From Diphasiastrum complanatum (Eukaryota; Streptophyta; Lycopodiopsida; Lycopodiales; Lycopodiaceae), in contig CM055111.1 of NCBI GenBank assembly GCA_029204225.1, positions 47,111,224 through 47,175,223 of the forward strand: DNA of 64,000 bases, written 5' to 3'. This document shows positions 25,080 through 36,950 of the stretch, one piece after another (the stretch's first letter is position 1; every line of letters begins with the position of its first letter). The notes below the pieces were generated by a model, which had not been told where the DNA came from, searched no databases, and saw only the letters and a list, made by a program, of their open reading frames with translations. Both the position numbers and the translations under genes were made by a program.

Positions 25080-25480
25080 CGAGTCTGCAGCCTACCTTGT
25101 TTAGGAGCCGACGACTGTCGAAGAGGCACTCAGTCAGCTCGATTCGGATCTTTGGAAAAAAGATATGGATAAAGAGTATTCATCTCTTATCAAGAACCAG
25201 ACATGGACGATTGTCGAATTACCTACTAGCAGAAACGTAGTTGATTGCAAATGGATTTTCAAAAAATTTCAGCAATAGTATTGATCTGATAAAAGAAGCT
25301 AAGACAATGCTATCTTTCAAATTCGACATGACCGATCTGGGTGAAGCTCATTTCTGCCTTGGAATTCAAATCCACAGAGACAGAAATCAAAAGTTGATTT
25401 ACATTACTCAGTAGAGGTACATCTACAATATGTTAGTCAGATATAATCTGGTTAATTGCAAGTTAGCTCTCTCATCAATG
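25080..25480 (+). pseudogene. Copia RT with core deleted
   Basis: 25100-25270 encodes the RT start (EEALSQLDSDLWKKDMDKEY, then LIKNQTWTIVELP and VDCKWIFKK). After two stops the frame continues at 25,290 with LIKEAKTMLSFKFDMTDLGE and FCLGIQIHRD, which normally follows the YVDD box. About 100 residues of palm domain are therefore missing, a deletion similar in kind to that at the left edge of the window. Confidence 0.78.
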
Positions 25481-25729
25481 GAACTAGGTCTCAAAGTCGA
25501 AGAGAAGGAGCAGAGATGCATGAATATCCTTATTATTCGATAATAGGATCTCTTATGTACGCCATAATCTGTACTAGACCAGACATAGCTTTTGTAGTCA
25601 GCTCCCTAAGTTAGTTTATGACTAACCCTGGTATAACACAGTGGAAAGCTCTTATCAGATTTATGGGATATCTTTGAACTACTAAGGACTTTTGCATTTG
25701 TTATGGAGCAGTCGACAATGACAAACTCA

Positions 25730-26110
25730 ATTTACTCAGTGGTTTCACATATGCAAGTTGGGAAAGAGATGTAGACACTCATAAATCGACTTCCGGATTT
25801 ATATTCTTCCTCAACAATGGTCCTATTTCAAGGTATAGTCACAAAAAATCATCGATAGTTCTATCTTCCACTGCACCAGAGTATATTGCAGCCTCTCAAG
25901 CTACAAAGGAAGCAATCTGGTTGAGGAACTTACTCTCAGATATCGGTCTGAATCAATATGCTCCGACAATCTTATTTTGTGATAATCAAAGTGCCATTGT
26001 CTTATCGGCCAACCCTAGGTTTCATTCCAAGAGTAAGCACATTGATATCAAGTATCACTACGTCAGAAGCAAATTTCTCAACAAAGAGATTGACTTGCAG
26101 TACTGTTGAA
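25730..26110 (+). pseudogene. Copia RNase H domain
   Basis: Reads FTYASWERDVDTHKSTSGFI, FLNNGPISRYSHKKSS, LSSTAPEYIAASQATKEAIW, then LFCDNQSAIVLSANPRFHSK and HIDIKYHYVRSKFLNKEI. The CDNQSA catalytic Asp is kept, but the conserved AEY Glu region reads APEY. It is followed by the usual tail (TADIFTKAL) and PPT. Confidence 0.82.
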
Positions 26111-26215
26111 CGCAAGATATGACAGCAGATATTTTTACTAAGGCATTAAGTTTGGATACACACAGAAAGTTTTGTGCAGAACTAAGTTTGAAGGTCAAGG
26201 CATTCATGGATTCAG

Positions 26216-26227
26216 ATTAAGGGGGAG
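26216..26227 (+). other. Copia polypurine tract
   Basis: ATTAAGGGGGAG directly precedes TGTTGGATTG. The same context (CAGATTAAG then a G run) is seen reversed at 63,951-63,966, linking the two elements. Confidence 0.88.
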
Positions 26228-27060
26228 TGTTGGATTGTTCTCCTACTAATCGACTAATCGAGTTTTAATCTTCATCCAACTTTTTCATCTAGACTTGCAG
26301 AATTCTTTGTGTTTCTACACAACTACTTGGAAATGGCTCACAAGTGTCTATGATGTTTATTGACATCATCGACAAACCTCAAAGACTTTGGGCACTTCGG
26401 TGACTTCGGAGACTTCGGCTTGAAGCTAAAGACTTGCCCTAATATTATAACAAGTAAATTTCCAAGAATTGCCAACTGGATGGATGCCAGCTCACTATGG
26501 CCTACTGGCCATTATGATCTGTGACCTAATTAGTTGTCCTACTAATTGGACAATGTAGCATTTGTTAGTATAAATAGCTGCTCATATTTCTACGTGATAA
26601 TAATCTCAAATCATCTTAGATCATCAAAGCATAGTTAGCATCTCTCAAGCTTTCAAGCTTGAACACTCTTGAGCATTCTAGCTCATTTTTTTAGAGTTGA
26701 TTTAGAGTTTGCTATTGCGCTTACTGCTTATTAGCAGAACTGCTTAATTCAGACAGAGTTACAGTTACTCAGAGATAGCTCAGAGCACGCGACTTTGATC
26801 TGCAATTTCTTTGTGCTCATTTCCATTCTGATTTGTTTTTTTTACTGAATCAATCTATTCCTTATTGCGTTCAGTATCATGTCAGTATGCGTGCATCTCT
26901 GTAATTCTTTTGTAACTGATAATCTCTTATTATTTGTTTGATAATGCTTTATATTTGGCTACGTAATCACTTGGTTGATAGCAATTTTAAATTTAGTTGC
27001 TAAATATTGAACGTGATTTTCATCACTACTTTTGTTCAAAATTGATAGGCATAGTCATGC
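26228..27060 (+). mobile_element. Copia 3' LTR (right edge approximate)
   Basis: It starts TGTTGGATTG after the PPT. A TATA-like TATAAATA lies at 26,569-26,576, and the U3 part has repeated ACTTCGG/TCGAC-type units (26,250-26,430). The right end is not proven: no target duplication was found and the next recognisable element starts at 27,369. Confidence 0.6.
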
Positions 27061-27368
27061 ATAGGAAAGAAGGTCTCTTCCGTCACGCTCGATAAATCGT
27101 TTACCTACTTCGATGGTCAAATTATTTTCTCTTTCATCTCATCACCTCTTTCCAACATACCCGAGTATTGGTACTTGGATTTTCTCTCTACCCGAGAGCA
27201 AGGCTATTTTGTACTTAGTCTTTTCCACCTTAAGACTCCACATGTGTGAATGTACTTTGAAGAGTAATATATGCATGTTTCATTGTGATCTTGCCTCATA
27301 TTTTTGAGATAGATCATGGAAATCAATCTATGCTTGATCTATTGTGCAATCACCCATATCTTAGGAGA

Positions 27369-27833
27369 TCAAACACACTTTTGGGCTATCCCACATGTGC
27401 GAAATTCAAAATCTCCTATAAAGGCAAGTTCTTTGTTCAACTCCTTTACCCTCAAAACATATGAATGAGCACCTTCCCCCTTCTTTTGGTAACATTGAAA
27501 GATTTGATGCTTCAAGGGAAGCAATCCTGTAGTGTTCTTTGACTCATAGACCTTTTGAAAGGACTCACAAGCCTCTTGAGCCAAGGTACATTCTCCTACT
27601 TCCTTTAGGAATTCATTGGCTACATTCATTTTAATACAATGAAGGGCTAGTTTGCACCTTTTCTTGTATTTAGTGGATTCTTGAGGGTGGATAGGTTCAT
27701 CCTCTTCTCCACTCACTATATCCATAAGTTCTTGCATTACAAGGATTGATTCCATTCTTAGTTTCCAAATGGAATAGTTTGATTTGTTCAACCTATCATT
27801 GGAATCCAAAAGATATGCATTCATGGATGCCAT
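27369..27833 (-). pseudogene. Ty1/copia gag N-terminal fragment
   Basis: A 154-codon frame from an ATG shows the copia gag pattern: LDSNDRLNKSNYSIWKLRME, then MQELMDIV, KMNVANEFLKEVGECT, YESKNTTGLLPLKHQIFQCY and YVLRVKELNKELAFIGDFEF. It is closely similar in layout to the gag at 43.8 kb. It stops before the zinc knuckle and no pol follows on the left, so it is a 5'-end fragment of a minus-strand element. Confidence 0.85.
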
Positions 27834-28591
27834 CCTCCTCTAAACAAGATCTTGATCTCTAAGAATGGATACACAATAGAAAAGATGCAAGTACTAGCTA
27901 TCCCACTATCTAGGGACCTGAGAATGATCAACAAAGGAATTATCAACAAGATGCTACTTGATCTTGAGCTCAATCAATTCTATTGAAAAAGATACAAATA
28001 GTAACCAACTTGCTTGATGTAGAAAATTGACCCAAATTGACTCCTCCTTGATCTAAAATTCACAAGGCTTTTAAAGATTCAATCAAATTGAGAAAATATG
28101 ATCTAAATGCACATAAATTCCACTCTAAATCACTCTTATAAAATCAGGTTGAACCTTTATGCAAAATCTACTTTCCAAGCACAAGCTAAAAAACTCACAA
28201 TTTTGACAAAAAAATTGATCTTAATGATGAGTAAGTACAAAATGCTTTAGACTGAACCTAAATGACTCTTAGGAGGTCTCTCATACACCTTAGAAAAGCC
28301 TAAATCAGCTCCAAAAAGTTTGATCCTTCTACCTCTCCAATGCTTTAATGCTACTCCTCGAGATTGTCTCCAAAACTCGCTTTGAATAAGGATCTTGTAG
28401 ATAAGAAATGACTTGAACCTGGTTTTAGAAGCCTAAACACCTTTGGATGAGATCCTGCAAGAACTTAATTTGATCAATAGTGGAGATACAAATCATAGAT
28501 AATCACAAAGAATCAATGAATGCTTGAATTGATCCAAAATCTATGATGCTAGTGAATCAAATTGCAAGAATCTAGCTCATTTCATGACATA

Positions 28592-28603
28592 GCTCTGATA
28601 CCA
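28592..28603 (-). other. Copia primer-binding site
   Basis: Minus-strand TGGTATCAGAGC directly follows ...CTAACA, the inner LTR edge. The leader to the gag ATG is about 760 bases. Confidence 0.88.
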
Positions 28604-29130
28604 TGTTAGAAATTCAGCAAAAAGACGCCAATAAAGTTGTGAAGTGATGGAGAAAGCACCTTGAATTGATCCAATTGAGATCCAATAGCAAAAACACCAT
28701 CCAATTTCGTGTTTAGTAACTTTTCCTTGGCTTTAATTCCCCTAGAAGACTCCAATTCTTGCAATTCCCTTCACACGTGTGAGTGTATGGACTTCCACAG
28801 GTAGAGAATAGTACCTCAACTTCCTAGTCAATCCCACAAGTACAAAGTACTCAATGCAAATAGAAAATATCAAGCACAAAGATCACCAACAACAATGATA
28901 GATGGAAAACCAAATTTTTACTCATAAATTGATGGAGAAACAATCACATATTTATACATAAGTAGCTCGGATCTGTGCATTTTAGGACTTCACTAAACTC
29001 ACCATAACCTAACCCTAACATCCAACGTAATAGGTCATTGGATATGCCCTAATTAGGGATCAAGATTTCAAGATCCAAAAAAGATGTAAAACTTGCTATT
29101 TTTGGCTCCTACTTTTTCTCTAACCTATCT
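28604..29130 (-). mobile_element. 5' LTR of the minus-strand copia (outer edge approximate)
   Basis: The inner edge is fixed by the PBS. A TATA-like TGTATAAATATG (minus strand) lies near 28,950. The outer edge is guessed, because beyond about 29,135 the sequence becomes the U5-type box of the gypsy LTR family. Confidence 0.5.
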
Positions 29131-29454
29131 AAGTCACCTTCGTAGTAGGTTCGTCGCTGGGTGCGACAACCTCGCCTTCACCTACATAGCATGAAGAGAG
29201 AAGAGATTTTGAATTTTTTGGATTTTGAAAAGGGATTGGGTGCTTAGAACCGATCCTCCCACCTCACAATCTCTCCCCATAGTACACATACAAACAAAAA
29301 ATCTCAAAAAAAACAACAAATCTAACACTAATCACGCTAATATAACCCCAAAAAATCTGATTTTTTTGGTTAAAAAAAAGAATGCGTAAGAGAGAAAAAA
29401 AGAGAGAGAAGGAGAAAAGATGCTATGCGGCGAGACGAGAGTGTGGCACTCTGC

Positions 29455-29467
29455 GGCAACGGCGCCA
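29455..29467 (-). other. Gypsy primer-binding site (TGGCGCCGTTGCC)
   Basis: Minus-strand TGGCGCCGTTGCC follows ...GACACAACA plus one spacer base. This PBS type is common in non-chromovirus plant gypsy elements (Athila/Tat-like). It identifies the sequence to its right as a 5' LTR on the minus strand. Confidence 0.8.
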
Positions 29468-29535
29468 CTGTTGTGTCATCTTCGTAGTATAGAAGTTCAC
29501 GCTGGGAGCAACAACCTCGCCTTCACCTACATAGC

Positions 29536-29687
<152 letters not shown>

Positions 29688-29718
29688 GGAGCAACAACCT
29701 CGCCTTCACCTACATAGC

Positions 29719-29829
<111 letters not shown>

Positions 29830-29992
29830 GTGAGTGCCTAGGTCGAGAGAGGCTTTGGGGGCTCAAGCACCTACCCCAAGCTATTCACAGCCAACCTAGG
29901 AAGGAGAGAGAGAAAGAGAGAGGAGAGAGAGAAGGCCTTGGCTAGGGAAGGCTTTGGGGGCTCGAGCACCTACGCAAAGCTATTCGGGTCCT

Positions 29993-30180
<188 letters not shown>

Positions 30181-30605
30181 AACCAATAGAGTTTTTTCCT
30201 TGGATTGAGAATGTCAAATGAGTACAAATGGTGCTCTTTTATTCTTCCTTATCCCATTCATCCTATTGGCTACTTGAAGTGCCAAGGATTGCAATCCTAG
30301 CCTTTCAAAGAAACACAAAAGATCTAGTGGTGCACAAAGAAGCACACCCCACCTACCACCATTTGACTTTGACCCAACCTTGTAACTTAGACTTTGGCCT
30401 TTAGCTTATGTTATTTGCAACTAGGGCCCAAGTCACTAGGAAACAACTTAAACTATTTAATTAGTGTGCTCATTGGGCTGGGCTTATACACGCAGGTAGC
30501 CAGTGCCTCACACTTATTGCTCTACTATATTGTGGCGGGGACCACTTGGTAAGGCTTGGCCAACAATAGTTTTAGTGGTGGGACTCACTAATTTATTATT
30601 GTACA

Positions 30606-30955
<350 letters not shown>

Positions 30956-30956
30956 T

Positions 30957-31364
30957 GGTCAAGTCATCAAGTGATGATGATATCTTGTGGCAAGATGGCA
31001 ATGGATGCTCAGTCATGGATTTTCATGGAGGATCCATATCAAGGAAGGACAAAGATGGAGGATACATGAAAGCAAATGGTTATCACTCACATTTATTGTT
31101 TGGTTGCTGTTATTTTCCAGAGAGATCAAGGTTGGAAGCATAGAGGAATCATTGCATTTACATTGTATTTGGTTCTTCACGTACTAGTTACATCTTGATA
31201 TGTAAAATTGATATAAGAAATAGTAAAGCATACAATATAGACATTATTATCTATATCAATTATGAAACTTATTATAAAACCATAGAAATGAGTTCTATAC
31301 TTAGGATAGATATCATTATTAAGATGGATCAAAATAGTGTGGTCAAATCTATGCTAAAACTACT
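30957..31364 (+). pseudogene. Diverged copy of the copia passenger ORF
   Basis: Matches by eye the 3' part of the passenger inside the copia element (about 46,950-47,330). Shared peptide blocks in the same frame include LWQD, HSHLLF, CKID-RNS, YINY and MDQ-S. The frame is open from 30,934 to 31,443 apart from one TAG at 31,141, where the other copy has TGG (Trp). After GATGGATCAAA the sequence skips the RNase H region and continues as TCTATGCTAAAACTA, which sits just before the PPT in the complete element (47,891). No known domain is recognised. Confidence 0.65.
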
Positions 31365-31415
31365 TGGCAATTTTGAGGCCAAGACGAAATTTCAACTTAG
31401 AGATGTTGGATTTCT
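31365..31415 (+). mobile_element. Short LTR fragment of the 42.5-kb copia family
   Basis: GGCAATTTTGAGGCCAAGAC followed by TTAGAGATG aligns with 42,600-42,640 of the complete 5' LTR (GGCATATTGAGGCC...TTAGAGGTTG). PPT and the first bases of the LTR are deleted. Confidence 0.55.
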
Positions 31416-31539
31416 ATCCTCTCCATCCCTATCTTTGTGCTAATCTAGATCCATTCATTAGTTGTATGTAAATACTTGTATAGTCGCATACTCTTCAAAA
31501 ATACACTTGTTTCCTAATAGTCTATAGAAATACAAAAGA

Positions 31540-32438
31540 ATCGGTGACAATGTTCCGTCGACTGAGCCGACGCTGACTATTTGGCCACACTTCAACTATT
31601 CGGCCTACCTCGACTATTTGTCAAACACATCGACTCATCCACCACTGACTATTCGTCAAATATCCGACATCGACAATTCGACTTCACAACTAGTCGTATA
31701 TCACTATCAACTCCAATAGTCGACTCGAACAATTGGCGTCTCAACAATACCTTCATCACGACCGGACAGAATCAAACATCGTTCGAAGGCGGCTGCCAAC
31801 AACACGTAGTGCCTTGATCCTAATTGTAAAGTACATATTAAATATTCTTTTAATTAGTTAGCCGTGTGTATATATCCAGCAATTATCAGTTGTTTGGTTA
31901 GACAAGAAGAGATCAGTTAGCTAAATCATCTATCTAGTTGATCAATCAAACATCCAGAGCACAATTGTTTTGTTCTTCTCTCTATTATTACAGAGTATTG
32001 ATTCAAGAAGAACACGACTCTGTCTCCATTCAGACTGTATTTCTTTCATGATTGAATAATCATTGTTCCAGTAATCTAGGTCGTGTATGTCGTGCTGGAA
32101 TGCTTATTTTATTCATGTTTAAATCGATTCTTGCTTGTAGATAAACTTATTTGTAGATTAATTTGTTCATATGACTGATAGCCAATGTCGATTTGTCGCT
32201 CTAATTTTCACACCTAATACGTTTCCGCATAGCTAAATCTATAACCAAGCTAATTCGTGCCTGGCTATGGAATCGATCGTATCAATCCAATGACTTCGAA
32301 GCTCTGATCAAGTAGGTGTGATCAAGTAGGACATATTTCGATCAGTCAAAGTCGGTTTGAATTTGATAGATGTAGTTGCATGCACTGAGGATTCTGCGCG
32401 CTCGCCTCTGTTGTGCCATGACATATCGAATACCAACA
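31540..32438 (+). mobile_element. Copia-type LTR with CGAC-rich repeats
   Basis: The right edge is fixed by the PBS at 32,439. The sequence is homologous by eye to the minus-strand LTR at 62,937-63,950; for example both carry GGCTATGGAATCGAT and GTGACTTCGAAGCT or ATGACTTCGAAGCT. The left part (31,550-31,740) is rich in TCGAC/CGACTATT units. No gag follows the PBS, so this is a 5' LTR cut off from its element. Left edge uncertain. Confidence 0.68.
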
Positions 32439-32450
32439 TGGTATTAGAGC
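32439..32450 (+). other. Copia primer-binding site variant
   Basis: TGGTATTAGAGC directly follows ACCAACA; it differs from the common PBS by one base (C to T). Confidence 0.75.
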
Positions 32451-33490
32451 AGTAATTTTTACTCTCTGATTCTTTTGAAGTGGACTTAGAGGTTACATTA
32501 TCAGAATGATTGTTCTGCACTTGCATATCCATCCATCGTGATCACTTTCACTCAACCACCCATACTTTATGAAAGTATTATGTGCCCTTGTTTTTGCCAA
32601 GATCTATGTCCATAAAGTTTTGGATCATGAAGGTACCATTCACTTGTGATATCCAAAGTTGCAAGGGCCATTTGTATGCATATTTGACCTACATAAACTT
32701 GTACCACTTGATTCGAGTGCTTGATCTTACATGAAATTCTCCACATAGATATATTTGATATTTATATGGTACATCTTGGAAGTTGGAAGTTGTGCATGTA
32801 TATCCACAACATCATACCTATCTTTTTATATTTATGATCCACATTGATAATATTAGATTTACCAAGTAAGGATAGCTTGTCAACATTGCTACATATGCAA
32901 GTAAGGAGTACTAGGAATACTAAAATGGATGAAGATTAAGATGTAAACAAAATCTAAGTAAATCATTAGCCAAAATGGAAGTATAACAATACAATATCCA
33001 ATCATTCATCCACCTATCTAATCATACACTTTTACAATCTACATATCCATCCATTCATCTAGTAGATTCGTCAACATTTTCACTTGAGTATCCATCCATC
33101 TCTGGGCACAATCATATATTCGTTCATCCATCCGCATAGTCACATTGTCTTGTAGCGTGGCTCCAAATTTGTAATTGTTTTTGAAGGGCAACTATACTTG
33201 TCATGCCACATCACAACCCAACCACTGACACATCAATTGTGTTTAGTATATCACTTCTACATGTATCATCACTATTAGCCCACAATTGCAAGGACATCCA
33301 ATTACATATCTCACCCATCTATGCTACCACACATGAACCACAATGTCCACTACAACATTCAATGGGACTTTGAATGGGTATGAAGGTGCAGATTTGAGGG
33401 GAAAGAAGATTTAAGCACCACGAGCATCAAGCATTTGTTGAGATAAGAACATTAAAATATGATGAGTTTGTAATATGTTGGATAAGACAA
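32451..33490. other. No gene seen
   Basis: AT-rich sequence with scattered CCATCCAT repeats. No coding motif is recognised, and no gag follows the PBS. Confidence 0.5.
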
Positions 33491-33499
33491 ATTTTGATT

Positions 33500-33775
33500 T
33501 TTGGTTACCGGATAGCAATTGTCAATGTTGACCTTTTGAATCCAATGCCCCTTTCTATCGAATTTTCTTATAATAGCAGAAAACATTCTACTACAAGTTA
33601 TGTCTATTTAGGCTTATATACAATTATCAATCTAAATCTCCTGGTGCTGTGGAGACAAGATCTATTAAGATTCAGAAGGTTGCAGATTTATTGCATGAAA
33701 TGCAAGAAACGTTGCAAATTGCTCATGAGAGTATTCATGGTGCTTAAGATAGGGCTAAACATGCACTTAGGTTGT
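33500..33775 (+). pseudogene. Ty3/gypsy integrase C-terminal fragment
   Basis: 33,555-33,600 reads IEFSYNSRKHSTTSY, the conserved integrase EFAYN box. After a frame change, 33,655-33,775 reads SIKIQKVADLLHEMQETLQI, then AHESIHGA, a stop, and DRAKHALRLW, the helical segment found after the integrase core in plant chromoviruses. The rest of pol is absent. Confidence 0.65.
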
Positions 33776-33779
33776 GGCA

Positions 33780-34919
33780 TCACAATGACCTTTCATACAT
33801 CATATAATCCTTCAAATAACGAGGAACACCATGTAAATATTTGGGTTCGTCTATTGCATTGATCCATATTTTGGCCACTATTGCTTCTTGATGGAGGATA
33901 TTTATTGTTATACCATTCGAACTCTCACCATTAATTTTTTTCCTTCCTATTTTGGCTTTAATCTTGAGCTCTGTGACAATGTCCTTTCTGCTCATGTCAT
34001 ACAGGCTCCGCATGTTCAGATGATACATTCTTCTATGCAAGAGCTGATCTTCGTTTTCTGAAGCATTTAATATGCTTTCAGAGTTGCTGATTATTTTGGC
34101 CTGGTAGAGATTTCCTTCTCTGCATCCGACCGTCAGCAACTTGTTTGTTGTCTTCTCGATCATACTGCAAGTGTTGCCGTCGAACAAAACTCGAATGCCT
34201 AGATCTGCCATCTTGGAGACAGATAGCAGATCCTTTCTGAGTGAGGGCACATAGAGTGCTCCTGGCAGCTCTGCTTGGCCTGACAGTGTTTGTAGCTGTA
34301 GAGAGCCGATGCCTTTGACATCGTGTCTGCTTCCATCGCCTAGAATCACTGCTCTGTCATTTTCGAGTTCGCGAAAGTTGATCAAGATCTTCTTGTTGCA
34401 GGTCATGTGAGATGTTGCTCCTGAATCGATGACTACATCGTAGTCGTGTTCAGAGTAGCTTGTCGAATCTTCATCGAGTATCGTGAAAGCTTCGTCACCT
34501 CTTTCAACATCCTTTGATGACTTTGCAACGTTTGCCTTTTCAACTTTGTTTTTTCTTTTTGGGTTGAGTCTGCAGTCGCATGCAGAATGCCCTTTCTTCT
34601 TGCAGTGCATGCAAGGTATCGTTGGATTGAACCAGCATTTGTTGGCCGTATGGTCTAGTTTGTGGCAATGATCGCAGGAAGAAGATTGCTGATTCGAGGA
34701 CTTTGTCTTCTTGAATCTTGGCTTGTTTTTGTTCTTCTTCCTTCCTTTCGTGAAGAGAGTCTTCTCTTGATCACTGCTTAAGAGCTCTACGTTTGTAATG
34801 GCAAATGGCATTTTCAAGCCATACAACATATTGGTGGTGATTACCACCATTGTAGTCTCCCCATGTGTCTTAATCCTATAGAATAATATACGAATGAAGC
34901 ACGCCTCATCAATTCTCAT
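33780..34919 (-). pseudogene. Copia gag-protease with integrase core deleted, single open frame
   Basis: A 379-residue frame from an ATG. It has a basic stretch, two standard zinc knuckles (C82-x2-C-x4-H-x4-C95, CDHCHKLDHTANKC; C103-C116, CMHCKKKGHSACDC), then the protease active site VIDSGATSHMT with Asp165, the protease flap region LGDGSRHDVKGIG, SLRKDLLSVSKM, and the GAG-pre-integrase block LLHRRMYHLNMRSLYDMSRK near residue 293. Shortly after, the HHCC/DDE integrase is missing and the frame continues as the post-core segment (ILHQEAIVAKIWINAIDEPK). The gag N-terminal domain is also missing. The open frame across a large deletion is notable. Confidence 0.8.
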
Positions 34920-36950
34920 CTGTGAGGAATTCTAGGGGGTGGTGGAGGTATATGCTAAGCATTCCCTAGTAGATCATCCTTTGCAGATTCCTACAAGGGC
35001 TCGTCATTAGCAAAAGGTGCCATAGATGTCGTCATTTGTGTGTGATGCCTTAGAAAACTGCTGTCACACAATAACCTAGTATGCCCAAAATTGGGGGAAA
35101 AGAATGCCCAAGAGGTCAACGTGAGGCAGCCCATCATACAAGCCAAAATGGTCGTAATCATTTTACTATAGCCTAAGATAGCAACACAGAATATTGATCC
35201 AAAAAGGTCTAGAAATGTGTCATTACAAACTGATTAAGATCAGACCATGAAACTAACTTGACCTATAACTCTTGCTAATCTCTAGCAAAAGCTTTCCAAA
35301 TGTTAAATGTAACCATTTAAAAGCTTTCAAACAGGCAGTCATATATGACTTTTAGAAGATATCAGATCAGAAAAATATTTTGTTTACAGAATGAAACAAA
35401 ATATTTGCAGAGTGTAATTCCACACTACTCATAGGCACAATTCTCATTTCTTTACTGCTTAATAAATATCAAATACCTAGCTAGAGATATGTTTACATTG
35501 AGTTAGAGTGATTCATTTGCAGAAAGATTTTCAATAATAAGCAAAGATACTTTGCTATATATATAAAGGCCTGTAAGATATTCACAACTGGGATGATAGG
35601 ACAGAGTGATCAACATGCTGAGGTAAATTCAACTATCTTTGCTCCAAAATTGAGTCTTTCTTACTTTCTAGTAATATCCTTCCAACAAGTATGCAAAGGA
35701 GTAAGATCTTTCAAACAGTTAATCTGCAACAAAGCCAACGAACTGAAGCTGCTTTTTCCTTTACCACTATCTACAACAGCGCCTGGTGAAATCATAGAGT
35801 AGCAAGAAGTTAATAACAGGAAAGCATTCGATCATGCAGTCAGTGAATTTGAGAAACTGCTTTGATATATTGTTTCTCAATTGACTAGTTTTTTGGACCC
35901 AAATACCGTCCTTTGAATATTACACGACAAAGTCAGACGACAAACATGCAAGCAGTCTCACATAACCACCTCAGGAAGATGCAATCATTTCAAGGCTATG
36001 ACGCAATAAATTGCTAATTTTGTGGTAGTGCATGCTTTCATTTTATGGTATGAAAAACTTTGACGATAAAATTAATGATTGGACCTACCATTTATACTGT
36101 TTTTATAAAAGATTTCCTCATCAACAATTACAAGGTGAGTATACTCAGATGGCTTGCTTTTGGTGCAATGAGGTAGGCTTTTATAGATTAAAAGCAAGCT
36201 TTTGAGGGACTTATTATGAAACAGGTAGGGCCCGCTTAGCAACTCGTACAAAAACTAGTGTTTATTTGCATCAGACCTGCTAGTTAAAATCTCCTGTCAA
36301 AAAGGGACAGTACAGACTTGATCGGGCACTCATGTGCTGCCTGTTGATGGATGGGGGTTATTGGCTTCTCAAGTGCTTCGAAGCTGAAAACTTTGACCAG
36401 AATAGACAACATTGTCCTAGTCATTCAATGTCAAGTCCACAAAAGTAGTGCAATGTTTAATTTGGTGCTTGATCGCTGGATCAATAAGCTTAGGGCTGAT
36501 CCCAGAAGACTTAAGCCTCTGTTATTCATGATATCCCAGGCTAAAGTGATTGATGGTATCTCTCTATGCTCCTGGAGATAAACTCAAATGGCTTCAAAGT
36601 CACGTGTTTCTGAACGATTTCAGATAATCCATGAAAGAAAAGAGTTTTTTTGCCTCTGTTGATGCCTTCAAATTAGTCACATCTTCCCAGCTTTCATCTG
36701 GCAGCAGATGATCCAGATAAGCTTAGTTAATTATGTTGCAGCATCAAAGAGTTTTGATGAATTCATCTTGAATAATTGTGGAAGTTTTTCTAACATACCT
36801 TTACCCCGTGGTATATTTCTGCAGAAGTGATCATCTGAGTACTTACCGGATTTTTGGGTACAATTGTGGTCCAATGACGTCTCTTTCACAAAGTTATACA
36901 GGACCAAAGGTTGAAAGGATCAGATTAAAACCAATAGCTGGCTGTTAGCC
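34920..36950. other. No gene seen; downstream of the GALS gene
   Basis: AT-rich with short ORFs only. The first few hundred bases below 36,951 must include the 3' UTR of the minus-strand GALS gene; I see no single convincing poly(A) signal. Confidence 0.45.
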
